A stretch of 64,000 bases of DNA, from positions 620,001-684,000 of the forward strand of contig BLAL01000250.1 of NCBI GenBank assembly GCA_015698045.1, read 5' to 3'. Every line of letters begins with the position of its first letter. The first letter of the stretch is position 1. This DNA comes from Rhizophagus clarus. Lineage: Eukaryota > Glomeromycota > Glomeromycetes > Glomerales > Glomeraceae. This document shows positions 1 to 12,500 of the stretch, in pieces. The notes beneath the pieces were generated by a model. That model was given only the letters and a program-made list of their open reading frames with translations, ran no database searches and was not told the DNA's origin. Made by a program: the position numbers and the translations under genes.

Positions 1-1076
1 TAAATTTCAGTTTTTTTTTTATCATACCTTGCATACAAATAATTTTATCATCCAAATTGGTTAAAATTCGTAGATTTTTATCATCTTCATTAATTGCTTT
101 TAAATAGAATATTCGGGCAATTTTTAAATCCGTGGTCGTGATATTAAGCAATATATTTAATTATTAGGAAAATGTTAAAGTTTGAAATTATAATAATTGT
201 TCACCATACTAAAAATGTTTAAAATTTGACTGGAATGATTAATACAATTACTTTGAATTATCATAAGGTCAAATAAGAAATTGTGTTTGGAGGTAAAATT
301 CAATTTTACGATATAGAATATATGAAAGCTTTATAGGTATTTTTCCTTATAATATCACTGTTGCATCAAACTAACTAATTCTTTTTAATTATCTTTCAGT
401 GATAAGGCTTATTACCAAAAGATTGAATGCCTGAACAAAATGTCCTAAGGTTTTCTATCATTATTATCTAGCATATCAATCCAGTTGTTCTATATAAAAA
501 TTTTGCATCTGTCCCTATGTATTCTATTATTTTGTAATTGCTTACAGTAAAAGGTTGAACTTATATCTTTATTTCATTCCATAATTTTCAAGTAAAGAAT
601 TCTTTTCTATTTCCAGTAATAATCTACTGGCGAAAATGAATTTGTTAAACTTTTTAGGAAATGAGGGGTTTTGTATTTATGAATAAATAGTAGTTTAAGC
701 TATTAATTGCCTCTTTTGGTTGTTTTCATAATATTTCTAATATAAAGATTCATTGTATATTGATATAGGAAAAATAAATAAACTGTAAATTATGTATTTT
801 TAGTGTAAGTTTCACATGTGTTCTGAAATTCCTGATATATTTAATACTTTCTTAAAACTTCCATAAAAATTTCTATGAGATTAAATGAAGAAATCAATAG
901 TGAAGGTGATGCCAATCTCAAATTTGTGAAATCCAATTGAGCCTGTAGTTGTAAAATAAAGTGTATTAGTAGTAAAATAATTAATGGAGTTGTTACTCTT
1001 TTGACCAAAATATGGTATTATCGCCGCGTCCAGGTTTTCAAAATGACCGTGACCGGAAAGAGTTTTGACATGTTCA
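1..1076. other. A+T-rich noncoding stretch
   Basis: No open frame with convincing composition, no repeats with clear boundaries and no RNA gene were seen. The short frame on the minus strand at 881-1102 continues out of the retroelement relic next door and shows no recognisable motif. Confidence 0.5.
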
Positions 1077-1192
1077 TTAAATACTGTATCGTAGTGCAGC
1101 ATGATCTGTAATCACTGTAAACTTCTGACCATGTAAATAATGGTGGAAGTGCTTCACTGACCAAACAACCACAAGACACTCAGTTCCATCAC
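1077..1192 (-). pseudogene. Ty3/gypsy-type RNase H fragment (decayed)
   Basis: Read on the minus strand from about 1192, the frame contains [19 protein letters not shown]. This fits the RNase H region that follows reverse transcriptase in Ty3/gypsy elements, which typically shows a Y-L-x-G-x-x-F-x-V-x-T-D-H-x-x-L pattern. The frame stops at 1077-1079 directly after the match. Translation beyond it in neighbouring frames (to about 881) is not recognisable. No long terminal repeats (LTRs) or integrase are visible nearby, so this is a relic of a much larger element. The family assignment rests on this one motif. Confidence 0.6.
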
Positions 1193-3884
1193 ACTATAAT
1201 TTTGTTCGTGCTTGTTTAACGTGCGGTTTGCGTATGCTATATATTTTGAGGAAAAATTTGCTGATCATTATATTTAAAGAAGTAGTAATATGCTATTCCA
1301 TCTACATATTAAACTTTTCGTATTTAAATCTTTTGAAATCTTATTTTCTTATTTTCATTGTATTTCCTACTAATGTCCTTTTCAAAGTTTAAGATTTTTT
1401 AGCTTGTGCATTATACAAGTTGTCATAAAATAGTTTTGATAACTGGAGAAATTTTTAGTGGTATATTTTTGACAAATAATATTTATATATTATTATTTTT
1501 ATGTAATTCTAAATATAGCTTGTCTGACCAGTCAGCGATTTGTAGTCAACAACACACCATTGTAGCATTTTGAGACTTTTTGAGCCATTTCTTGCATACG
1601 ATAATTTTGTGATTTTTTTAACTCTTCAATTCTTCACAATAAACTTGTAAATTGGGATGACAATTATAGTCAATATCTACTGTTGTTACAATACTCAATC
1701 ACCTTTGGACCTATCTGAGAGAAAATTGATTAACTATATTTAAATTTTGTGTACTGATTTGTTATTAAGATGTCTATTTTAAATCAATATAAACAGATCA
1801 ATAAAAAAGTACTATTATTTTGTGAATTTAAAATTTCTTTGTAGTTTTGATCATGCTTTTAAGCTTATATTCTCAATTTAAACTATGATATGATATGCTC
1901 TATTTTACTAGATTATGTATATTGTCCTGGTGTATGTGGTCATGCTGCCTTAATTGCGAGTCCATGATGTATTTTGATATTTCTCCCGTATGTTTATCTT
2001 TTATTTTTTCTTTCATTATTATAAATAATACTTGTTATCAAATTATTGCCACATGTGCCAAATTTTAAGATATATTCATAGAACAAGAAAGTCCTTTGGC
2101 CACTTGTAAAAAAAAATGCTAAGTTGCTTATAAATAGTTAATGATAAATACCTTGTTATATATATATAATAATGACGAGCGTTTGTAAATTGATTATAAT
2201 ACAGTGTTGTATCTAGATTTATTCATTCTTTAACTGTATGTTAAAAAAGCTTGTAATTATAATTAAGAAACCAACTTAGCGCTATTATATGACAAAGGAA
2301 CTATAAGTTCCTTCGTTTTGTGATTTTATATATTGATTATTCTATATAATAAAATGCTGGTATTATATAATTCTTGCTGTAGTACGATCTCATAAAAATT
2401 TCTTGAATTATTGATTATACCATCAATATATGAAATACGTGTGACTACCAAAATCTTTTTATTTATGCAGGGCCTGGTTTTTTGCTGAGAATTCAGAGAT
2501 ATAGATGCTTTAGGCAATTAATATGTGATTGACTTCCTTATTGGTTTTTTAATTAACAACTATTTATATAAAATCTCCTAATATTATTTAAGAAACTATA
2601 ATATTTATTATGTATGTTTCTTCACTCTGTAATTGTTGTTTGAGTATGTTAACAATGTTGTTGATATGATATTATAAATATTGAATACAGACATATTTCT
2701 ACTTCAGTTAGCAATTCTGAATGAAATTGTGATTTCTCCTCATTCTCCTCGTCCATATTAATGACATAACGTTAATGAACTCTTGTGTTTAGCTATTAAT
2801 TTGCTCAAATATTCATATATCAAATTTACAGCACATATACTACTAAAACTTTAGGTATATATCAGAAGCTTTCCCTTCTGTTTTCCCATTTTTCATCATG
2901 CTTGCGTATTTTCTACTCCATTATTAACCATCTTTTAACGAAATATAATACTTATAATGTTAAGTATAAGCTAATTATAAAGTAGCCTTTTCTTTTTATC
3001 TTTTGCTTTGCTATCAAATCATTTAAACCTTCTATTAAGATTCTGTTATTGAAATGCAATTTCATCAACCGCATAATTTCCTTGTATCTCTATGGTTTTT
3101 AATTTTAGCTTTTTTTTATTATACTTGTAAACATAATAAAATGATCTCTCATCAATACTACAGTATTGAAACCAAGTAGTTCTATATTTTATTATATCAT
3201 TTTGAAGCCTATAGAATATAATTAATTCCGCTTTTACATATAATCATTAATGATAAGTTCTTTCAGTTCTAGCTAATTGATAAGTGAATTTCCCCAGAAT
3301 TTTTGAGGTTACCACTGTCAATATGATGTAGAGTCATTGTTGTATTTTTCTCAAATAACAGTTTCTTAAGCACGATTGTGCTGTTAACATTTTTGTAATT
3401 TTGTTGTTAATTTAATTTCTATAATTATTCTTAAAGTCATCATTACTCATTTTTGGAAAAATGAATCACAAATATTATGAATATTGTTAAAATTAGGAAG
3501 AATTCACACAAATTGACTTAATAAACGAGTATTTTGATGATTTCTTAATTTTTTCAATTGCAAATAGGACCATAAAAGCCAGTGATGTTTAATTTTTTCG
3601 CATTGCAGTCTGACTAGTCATAATTTGAACTTCTATTTAACTGATTTCTTTAAGTGCCTCAATTTAATATTGGAGCAATATCATCAGTTTTGCAATATAA
3701 CTAATTCATAGTACAATTATGGTGGACTTTGCAAAATGTAAGTTGTAAAAATATATTTAGTTCTAAATATAATTAGAAAAATTTATGTTTAAAGGAATAG
3801 AGGGGATGTTACTCCCGAATTGCTTTGCATAGTCTTCTAATCGTGTGCTGGAGCTGATAGGTGCGAACTTATTTAAATAAGAGT
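1193..3884. other. A+T-rich noncoding stretch
   Basis: Nothing codes convincingly here. The last part, from about 3370, begins a segment that recurs diverged near 15700 (shared GTGCTGTTAACATTTTTGTA-type text) and marks the visible left edge of the tandem segmental duplication. Confidence 0.45.
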
Positions 3885-4082
3885 TTAAGTAATAATAGTT
3901 ATTCTATTAATAGGTAGAGGTTGATCTGCAGGGTCTTCACAATTGCAGTATAAACAAAATATTTTGAATTTTGCGCATTTGTACCCATAATTACTATTAT
4001 TCATTTCATTTAATGTTAGTCCAAAACCTTTTGCTTGGGCGTAATCAAGATCTCCAATTATACAAATCCATCCAGTATCCAT
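3885..4082 (-). CDS. Hypothetical 65-aa protein
   Basis: I do not recognise this frame. It starts at an ATG at 4082 and encodes a peptide with a mixed amino-acid composition. That composition differs from the Lys/Asn/Ile/Phe-rich translations of random A+T-rich DNA here. It contains a C-x-x-C-x-C cluster near the C-terminus (LYCNCEDPAD) that could bind a metal. It lies about 130 bp downstream of another minus-strand frame (4214-4546), so the two may be exons of one gene. I found no splice pair that clearly joins them. It could also be a gene remnant. Confidence 0.3.
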   Translation of the reverse strand: MDTGWICIIGDLDYAQAKGFGLTLNEMNNSNYGYKCAKFKIFCLYCNCEDPADQPLPINRITIIT

Positions 4083-4213
4083 GAATGTATTTGAATTGAG
4101 GTGATGATTGATGAATTTGTTAATTGAGATATAAGGTTAAATCAAGCATCATTCATTAATTGTCATGTTAATGAATTTATTAATAGCATAAAATTTGGGA
4201 ATATTAACATGAT

Positions 4214-4546
4214 TTATTGTTTAAAGAATGAATAGCAGAGAAATTTTACTTTTGTAATGGCTTTTTCAAAAATTATTCTGAAATTTTCCAGATCCTTATA
4301 GGAATTTATTTTTAAAATGTTACTCATTGCCGTAACACGTGGACTTCCAAAACCGTGTTTTTCAATAAACTTGAGATAATTCAATGATTCCAATAAATCT
4401 TCGGATTTGCGTTCGCTTAAAAATTTTTGGTAAAGTAACATCGATTGTTTTAAGAATGTCATAAAAAATATTTCTTTCATGCACTCTTCTCTTGTTCTGT
4501 AGCTATTTAGAAGCTTAAAAACAATGTTTTTATCTCTCCTTTTCAT
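4214..4546 (-). CDS. Hypothetical 110-aa protein
   Basis: This frame opens with an ATG at 4546 and runs uninterrupted for 110 residues. The predicted peptide is mostly alpha-helical in character (runs such as KSEDLLESLNYLKFIEKHG and YKDLENFRIIFEKAITKVK), without Cys motifs, signal peptide or membrane segment. It resembles no family I can name. It lies inside duplicated copy 1, but the matching place in copy 2 (about 16.5-16.9 kb) holds no intact equivalent. It is either copy-specific or has decayed in copy 2. It may be a fragment of a larger protein. Confidence 0.3.
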   Translation of the reverse strand: MKRRDKNIVFKLLNSYRTREECMKEIFFMTFLKQSMLLYQKFLSERKSEDLLESLNYLKFIEKHGFGSPRVTAMSNILKINSYKDLENFRIIFEKAITKVKFLCYSFFKQ

Positions 4547-7521
4547 ACCAATCGTTTCTTCAAAATCACCATGCTTGAATTTTATCTATCATCGACTCAT
4601 CATTATTCCTGAATGCTTTAAAATTAATTTAAGCAAATTCTTCGTCATCTACTAGAAATTCCCGTAGGAACTTTTCTATTAATAAAAACAACAGAAGATA
4701 TAGTATATGGTATACCATACTCCAAAATATCCCAGTGCCATCTGTAAGCCTAGTTTTAACAGCTTGGATAATGTGCGAATTCATATACATCCTTAATTTC
4801 ATAATGTATGTTCGTTACAGGAAGGTCAATTATTTTAAAATAGAACAAAAATAGGATTAAAAAATGATTAAAATTAATTGATATTATAGTGGAGTGACAC
4901 AATAAACGTCTGATCTTAATTAAAAAGATATTTTTAATAAATTAAAAACAATAAAAGAAATTTTTCATTTTTAATTATTTGATTAAAAGCATGTTATTTA
5001 TATCTTTAATAATAAATTGCTTTGTTAATTATTATAATCATGCATAATAATAAACACTGTAGAATTATTTATAAAATGAAAAGAAGATATAAAAAATTAA
5101 AAGAGAAATGAGAAAAAAAAAACTCTTAAATTCAGTTAGTGACATGGCTTAGCTCAATCTTTTTTATTGTTATCTTATTACAATCAGTTTGTGGCTAAGT
5201 ATAAATAATAAGTATGACAAATTGCGACGCCCATAAATATTACGAACGTTAAATTGAATTTGTTAATATTATAATTATCAGGTCCAATATACTATTGACC
5301 AATATTTGGATTAACACAATTAAAATTAAATATTTTATCATAACTAGATATATTGATATGTTGTGTTTGTTTATATTCAAGAAAATTCTAATGTTATGTA
5401 ACTTTTAAATGGCTTTGTTACAATTTTATAATAGGATTTTAATTCTTCCACTTAAGGTTCTTCCGTTTTAATTCAAAGCCTTTCACATTTAATAATATCA
5501 TACGATTAAATTTGGTAAATAATTATTCGTTATTTTGCTATGTTATTATATAGAAGCCACAATAACACAATATTTGACGAATTATTTATTTGTACACAGC
5601 CGAAAATAAGTCTATTAATGTATTAATTAATCTTTGAGGATAAAATTAATCAGACTACTGAAAGTCAAACCTTTACCACGTGACCATCGCTTATCATTTA
5701 ATATTCTAAATAAAAATAAAATAAAAAAAAAACAAAATAATAAAAATTGTATAAAGACAACTGAATTTTGTTTCATGTATTATTATTATAGTAAGTTGCA
5801 AAAAGAATTTTTGAAAAAAAAAAAATGTAATCCTTTTCTTATATATATTTTTTTATAAAAAAAATTCATAAAAGAAATTTAATAAGCTTTAACTAAAATA
5901 TTCTTACTTTATTCTTAAGAAATCAATTTTTCTATAATATTACGATTAGATGGCCATTCGTGTGTGTGTATTGATCTACAAAAATTAATTCACTTATTGT
6001 TTGAGATAACTAACTGAACTTTATAAATGATATGTCAAGACTTTTTTGTTTAAATATTTTTTTTTTGTAATATAATTGTTAAATAATTTACAGTAAAAAA
6101 AAAAATTATTTTCTTTTGAAATTATAATACGAAGAAAAAAATTACAAATATCATTATATTAACGTTCATTATTCGTAGAAATTATGATGATGAACGATTA
6201 CATTATAATGAAAACTCACACAATATATAAAATCATATAAATTACATTTATTTAATAATTGGTTAAATACGTGTAAAAATAGAGTATGAAAAAAATTAAT
6301 TTTGGTTATAAATGAGAAATTACACAAATAAAGAAATGTATATATTTTATTTATAGGTGCTAATTCTTGACCATATAAGAAACTAACAAGATTTTCGAAA
6401 ATGTTTAATATACTTTAATTTTAATATTATTAACAAATAATTACTTTCTTTAAACATAATGATACTGTATAGCGTCTAAAGAGTGAAAAAAATTCAAGTT
6501 ATGCTGAATTTATAAAAATTCAATAAATGGTTTACTTTTAAGGAAATACTTTTGCACGTCCGATTTTAAATAAATACTTATTGACTAAACCCTCCTTGCT
6601 TTTTTTCACTAATAATATTCACAGTAGATGAAGATGAAGTCAGGATTTAGGACATCTCAGTAGTATATTATAATGTTTTGACAGAAATTTCAGCGTGGTC
6701 GTCAACAATTTTGTATGATTCTCCTAAGTTCTAGAAATAAATACTTAATAGATGTTATTTGATTTCAATATTAATATTTGAATTTATCACCATTTTTCCA
6801 AAAAAATAAATTTTTTTATAAATGATTCTAATAAAATTACCTTGAATTCTAGTACGTTCTATTAGAATATTTACATACGAGAAATAATTATATTCTGATA
6901 AGTAAGTATATTTGTGATCAATGAAAATTATTATTCGCGATCATAATATAAGCAAGGTAATCATCATAAAATATTTCAGCTTTATAGAATAGTAATTCGC
7001 TATTATCAAACTCGTAACTCTTTAGTTATTCATTTTATTAACCTTCTATTCTAGGAAAACGAGGCTATGAAATGATAAACGTTTTTTTTACTATTTTGCC
7101 TATATGTACTCTGAGGAAATTACTTCTAAGAATAGTTTAGAGTTATAACAGCGTTGAAAAACATATTAAGTCGTGTGAAAAATTGTAAGTTGAGTCGTAA
7201 CTGTGGATTGGTGTTTATTATTCAGTATATACTGTATATGGAGACGAATTTTATGATAGATGTTAACAAATATTTTTATTTATGAATCAGAAAAAAAAAA
7301 TTAAGGAAGATCTAAATTGTGATATATTTTTCATATGAATTAGATATTTCATTAGATAAGACTTTATTGAAATTATATAAAAAAATTGAGTAAATTTCTA
7401 TTTCTTAAAAAATTGATAGTACAATCAGTACAATGAATGAATTGGAATGAAATTATTTGTGTTTCACAATAAATCACATTTTATATAATTCCTGATTACA
7501 TGAACTCTGATACTAAATAAA
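4547..7521. other. Noncoding part of duplicated copy 1
   Basis: A+T-rich, with no supportable gene. It is recognisably paired, diverged, with 16.9-18.5 kb. The strongest shared block is 5080-5280 against 17340-17500. The plus-strand frame at 5634-5858 is Lys/Asn/Ile-rich and is not conserved as a frame in copy 2. Confidence 0.55.
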
Positions 7522-7777
7522 CTCTATAAAAAAAGAATGTCCGGAAATTGTCATCGAAAATGTCCAGAAAATTATCTATCTATCCAGAAATTGTCCCGAA
7601 TTTTGCAATATTCCGGACATTAGGGTTCGGGTCAAATGTCCAGAAAATGTCCCGAATTTTGCAATATTCCGGACATTAGGGTTCGGGTCAAATGTCCAGA
7701 AAATGTCCGGAATATAGCAATATTCCGGACATTTTCTGGATAGACAGACATTTTCTGGACATTCTTTTTTTATAGGG
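7522..7777. mobile_element. MITE of the CCCTATAAAAAA family
   Basis: The element is 256 bp. Its ends are inverted repeats: left CTCTATAAAAAAAGAATGTC, right the complement of CCCTATAAAAAAAGAATGTC, with one mismatch in this stretch. Both ends are flanked by AAA, compatible with a 3-bp target duplication. The interior is built from TGTCCAGAAAATGT-type text and carries a 56-bp direct repeat (starting at 7594 and 7650, plus a partial third near 7706). Two relatives lie at 36035-36171 and 60345-60994. The minus-strand frame across it is an artefact of the repeats. No transposase is encoded. Confidence 0.75.
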
Positions 7778-8207
7778 AAAAATCTACATAAAGTTACGCA
7801 CAATGAGTTGCTTTCAATAATATTTATTATTCAAAACAATAAAAAAAAATGAAATTTTTTGAATAAAAATCCATAAAAAATTCGGATAAAAGAAAATGAT
7901 AATTTAAAAATTTGCTTTTCAAACTTATTGTAAAATTTATCTAATTATTGTCAATGTAAAACATTGAAAGACAAAAATTATTATAACGGGTGGGTGTATC
8001 TTTTTATATTTTATGTTTATATTATATACGAACTTTATTATAAATAAAGACTCATTAAAAAAAATACATATATATAAAAAAAAAGACAAAAAGAATTCGT
8101 TGAAATTCATTCTATTTAAAATATATATCATCAAAGCACTTTTTATTGTTCAATGGGTAAAATTTAAAAAAAAAAAGGTAAAAAAAATTGGTTTCGGACT
8201 TTAAAAC
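7778..8207. other. Intergenic, 3' of kinase gene
   Basis: A+T-rich sequence between the MITE and the last kinase exon. Overlapping frames on both strands (7937-8204) are low-complexity Lys/Ile/Phe translations and are not supported as genes. Confidence 0.5.
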
Positions 8208-10131
8208 TTAAAGCACGTTGATATCAAGATCAATTTCTTTAGTGACGTATTCTATATTGACAAATTGATAAATGTAAAAAATAAAAATTAGATTATATAT
8301 TCTTAATGTTAATAATTTAAATTCATACGCTCACCATTATTACTAGGTTGGTTAGAACTTATATTAATATCAAATTCAATTTCTTTTGTAAAATAACCTA
8401 ATAGACATAATTAAAATAATTAATATTGTAATTAATATTTTCACTTATTATAATGATAAAAAGCATAAATGGTTATATCAAGTTTAATTTTCGTACCATT
8501 TCTATTACTGCCTTCAACTACCAATAGGTTACCTTTAGACTTTCTTTTATCTTTAAAATAAATTCAATTACTTAAAAATAAAACAAGGCTAAAATATTTC
8601 TTCAACAAAAATAGATTTAATATTATAAATTTGTTTACCAGCTTCAAAGTTAGTAGATTGACTTCTTGAGCTTCTTGAAAATATCGTAGATCGACTTCTT
8701 GAACTCTTTAGAGATATTGCAGATTGACTTCTTGAACTACTTGAAGATATCACAGATAGACTTCTTGAAGATATCGCAGACTGAATTATAAGACTCAAAG
8801 ACCTACTCTTATAAATGGCGCCTGAATTGTTTTCTACTGTTACAGGCCCAATATCTGGTGATTTTATAATTTTAGTTGGATTATTATTTTTGAAATTTTC
8901 CTTTTCAATCTTACGCATTTTCCAAATTCTAGTATTTATTTCAGCTGCTGTTGGTCTTTTCTCTGGATCAGAATGCCAGCATTCTTTCATTAAATCAATA
9001 TAACCATCAGGTGCATTTGTAACGATTGGTGGGCGTAAAAAATCACAAATATCAATGATAAGATATGCATCATGATTTAGATCCCAAAAAGGTCTTCTAC
9101 CTGTCATAAACTCCCACATAATCATTCCAAAACTGTATATATCTGAAGCTTCAGAATATTTTCGTTCTAGAAAAATCTCCGGTGCTATATAAGGAATAAT
9201 ACCATAAATTTCATTATTATCTGTAGATTCTATTGCAGACTTACTTATTCCAAAATCTCCTATATATGTACTAAGATTGCTAAATAGGATATTTCCACTA
9301 TGCAAGTCTCTGTGGATAATTCCTAAACTATGTAGACTTTCAAGTCCACGTATTATATCATCCAATCTGTCCAACTTTTTTTCCCAATTTATTTTATAAA
9401 AATTTTTATTTATATAATGTATCAAATCACCTGAACTATAATATCGCATAATAATCATAATATCTTTAGTATCAGGATCTTGAGTGATTCCGAAATATTT
9501 ACTAATAAAAGTTTTGTTAAGGACATTGTTAGCTGAGTCATCTGAATAAATCTGATAAAATATCTTGAGCTAAATAAAAAAAAAATTATTAATTTTCATC
9601 AATCGTTGCTTTGAAAATTTAAAAATCTTATATATACTATACCTCATTCAATTCTTCGGACGTAATATTATCAGATTTGTTAAGCTCTTTGAGAACAACA
9701 GTATAATTCTTATCACGAATAATATTCCGATCCTTATGTTTAATATCATCCCAATTTTTGATTGGACCATCAACCCAAGTCGCTTTATAAATTTTACTAA
9801 ATCCGCCTCTGGCAATGAATTTTATATTTTTGAATTGTTCATAAGGAACAAATTCCAATTTCCCTCTTCGACTATCATTATTAATTTGTGTATATATAAT
9901 AAAATCATCAATAACTTTATTTCCACTTGATTTAAGCATTGTCTTTATTTTAAAACAAGTGTGACAAATTTTCTCATTTTCATCACAAGTTCTTTCTCTT
10001 TTACATTTATTACATTTCTTATTTTTAAATAGCTTTTCTGTGTTTTGTTCAGGCTGACTCAAAGTTATTGTTATGTTTTTTCCTGATAATAAAATATCAC
10101 TTTTATGTTTATGATTTGTTAATTGTTCCAT
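8208..10131 (-). CDS. Protein kinase, TKL-like, Cys-rich N-terminus (526 aa)
   Basis: Five exons read from splice sites: 10131-9643, 9569-8639, 8550-8497, 8397-8335, 8251-8208. The first intron is phase 0 and the others phase 1, and the joined frame stays open for 526 codons. Domain order: a possible zinc-binding CNKC...ICHTC cluster at residues 40-59; the kinase glycine loop ARGGFSKIY near 107-115; beta-3 lysine K148 in VVLKEL; catalytic loop HRDLHSGN at 249-256; DFG at 268-270; APE at 292-294. All key catalytic residues are present, so an active Ser/Thr or Tyr kinase is expected. After the kinase comes a Ser/Arg-rich repeat (about 425-470), then a tail whose last two exons both encode a Y-[FV]-T-K-E-I motif. 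If exon 2 is not spliced at 8638, the protein ends at 8589 after 489 residues. The substrate is unknown and the location is probably cytoplasmic. It is paralogous to the gene at 20817-22694. Confidence 0.88.
8655..8777 (-). repeat. 33-bp coding minisatellite in the kinase gene
   Basis: Three full 33-bp units (8655, 8688, 8721) and a 24-bp partial unit (8754) lie in tandem within exon 2. Each unit adds 11 residues of the type SRSQSAISLKS. The unit length is a multiple of three, so copy-number change keeps the frame. The paralogue at 20817-22694 has only a single vestige (SLMSSRSGS) at the same place. Confidence 0.8.
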
Positions 10132-10203
10132 TATTTGAATTTTTCTAAAAAAAAGAAAGAAAGAGAGAAAAGAAAATATGTTTATTCGTTTGTACTTTTT
10201 TCT

Positions 10204-10208
<5 letters not shown>

Positions 10209-10235
<27 letters not shown>
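10209..10235. repeat. (TA)n microsatellite
   Basis: An uninterrupted TA dinucleotide run about 27 bp long, roughly 75-100 bp upstream of the kinase start codon. Confidence 0.9.
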
Positions 10236-11089
10236 TTCTCTTTTACAATATAATAAAATTTTAAAGTTTAACAATGAGGATTCTTTTTCGAATATTACGG
10301 AAAACTCTATACACTTCATTCCATACAATTTAGGGGCTCATTGTTAAAAATTTTTTAATGTACTTTGACAAGAATTCCTTCAAAGAATACTAGAATTCCA
10401 TCAAAGAATACAAAAAGCGGTGATCAACATGATCAACACTGCAGGGGAATCCTTCGTTCGTTGTCACAGCTCACAATTAATCCTAAAATATGCTTGGTTA
10501 AGGGCTAAAAATATAAAATACTTATTAATAATCAAAATTTTTTGAATTTAGAACTCGGAATATTTTTTAATTTTTGTATTTAAAGGTCTATTTATGATAA
10601 ATCCCAGAAATAATCTTCTAATAACGATTCTTTTCTTTCCTTCTAAATTATGTCGATGATGTCATTACACAAGTCACATGTTAATCATACTTATCACCTG
10701 ATTATCTTCGGATAATTCCGAAATTTACCACGAAAATACTAAACTAAAAATAAACTAAAACATTTAAAGTAATCATAAACCTGCGCCACCTAAATGTTCC
10801 TCTATTAAAATCATCTCTATAACACTAATTAGTGCTTCGATCCAGATATTGGATTTATATATAAACCTTTTTCGACTGTGGACTAAATGATGATATTCTA
10901 TGTAATAAAATTTGTACAGTGTATGCTGATATTTCATATTACATATGTTCTTCTTGCGTATACACTATCTTGTATTATATATCAACAATGATTTTGGCTA
11001 AATACCTATATCTTGTATAGTTGTGTAAGAAAAATAAAATTATATTTAATTTTATTGTGATATTTAAAAATTATTTAAGTGTCAGTGAA

Positions 11090-11185
11090 GTGACCTGCCG
11101 GTGAAAGGCTCCTGTTGACGAAACGTTTGTCGGTGAAATGTTTGTGGGTGAAATGATTGTCAGTGAAGTGATTGTTGGTGCGTGA
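11090..11185. repeat. Short degenerate tandem array (GTCGGTGAAATG type)
   Basis: About seven imperfect units of 12-16 bp resembling GTCGGTGAAATGTTT follow one another (GTCAGTGAAGTG, CCGGTGAAAG, GTCGGTGAAATG, GTGGGTGAAATG, GTCAGTGAAGTG and so on). They are richer in G than the surroundings. They recall the GTCGGGA arrays at 19375-20110 in style but are a different word. Confidence 0.65.
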
Positions 11186-12500
11186 GATAAACGCGACCCA
11201 GTAAATAATTCTGTAAATGTCCTATTTTTTAATTAATAAAAAATAATCGTATTGTTTTATTAAAAAAAAAAAAAATAAAACCACGTTTATTTGACATTTT
11301 CACATTAAAAATTAATGCATTTTAATAAGAAATATGTACATGTACATCGTTTTTATGGCGAGTTACTCTATTATGTTAGGTTAATCTGACAAAACCAATT
11401 AATTGGTTCAAAATGTTTTACATTTGTACTCTCTTAACTCCCCTCTAGTAGACATGAATGAACTCTTATTCTAATAAAAATAAGATTCTAATAAAAAATT
11501 AAAAAAATCATTTTATTTTTTATTAAATTTTATTTTTGTTATTTAACACATTTTAATAAAAAAAAAAGATTTCTTATTAATAAAATCCATTTCTTTAATA
11601 ATCATTTTAATAAAAAAAGAATGATTTCTTTAATCATTCTAGTTACCATTACAGGTATAATTACAATAATGAATAAATTTACAGTCAAAAAAAATATAAT
11701 ATGTAAAGGATTTATTATCACAAGTGGCCCACCTTTCGTGAAATAAGAAAAAAGAAAAGAATAAAACCTCAAACTAATAACACTTGTAATAATAAGGCAC
11801 GAAAGAAAACTAATAAAATAAACTATATTAAAAACATAAAAGAAAAAGAAAATCTAATTGTAAATTTTGAGAGAAAACATAATTATACCAAGGACTATTA
11901 TGAATGAAATTTTATGATGTCACAATTATATATGCCTTGAGGTATCAACAGTAAAAAAAATTATGATTCATGTTGTCTAGTATAGTTTTTATTACCTGTA
12001 GGAGAAGGATGATATAGGCGATGATAATGTTAAAAAGTCCTTTTTGTGATGTTATTTGTAATGTTATTTGTAATTTCCATAATTTGTAGGTGCTAGCGTG
12101 TTTTTTCCAATTAAATGGCCTGACAAATATCACCAAATAAATTATATAGAAAAGATAAAAGTAACAGTTTCATCATTTAAAATTAGAAATTCTTTGAGTA
12201 AATAAGTTTGAGAACTCTTGTGGAACAAATCCTCAAAGCAAAATAAAAAGTGGATGGTTTGTAGTAAGAGTGAATATGGGAAGTGATAACCAATTAAAAA
12301 TCTAGAAAAATCTATAATTCTGTGTAAATCAAAATCATTGTGTGTTGCATATTGTAATAAAGTGGAAATTAAAATTCGTTTGTATTTGTAAAAATTAGAT
12401 GCAAAAGTGATAAAGTGATAAAGTATTAGGACAAATCCATAAATATAACTAAGATTTATTTTTAATGTTACATAGAAAACACTTATAATAAACTTTTAAC

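Larger units (their letters stand above)
3370..10450 (+). repeat. Tandem segmental duplication, copy 1
   Basis: Blocks of this region recur in the same order and orientation about 12.3 kb downstream. Pairs include text near 3371/15709, the CAGTTAGTGACATGGCTTAG block at 5135/17390, 'AAGGTTCTTCCGTTT' at 5454/17680, 'ACACAGCCGA' at 5595/17816, 'ATTAATTGGTTAAATACG' (one base varying) near 6250/18410, and the kinase genes at 8208-10131/20817-22694. The offset stays between 12.2 and 12.6 kb, so one old tandem duplication with later indels explains all pairs. Edges are approximate. Confidence 0.75.
10132..12500. other. Kinase upstream region and repeats
   Basis: No gene is supported. The first 300 bp upstream of the kinase start contain a TA microsatellite (10209-10235) and text near 10370 that recurs near 22890 upstream of the paralogue. 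11200-11650 is A+T simple sequence. The frame at 11945-12136 lacks any motif. Confidence 0.5.

Noticed and set aside
5634..5858. 74-aa Lys/Asn/Ile-rich frame
   Set aside because: Low-complexity A+T translation that is not conserved as a frame in the duplicated copy at 17.8-18.1 kb.
7576..7803. 75-aa Cys-rich frame on the minus strand
   Set aside because: It lies entirely across the MITE at 7522-7777. Its repeated CPE words come from the repeated TGTCCAGAA and TTCCGG text.
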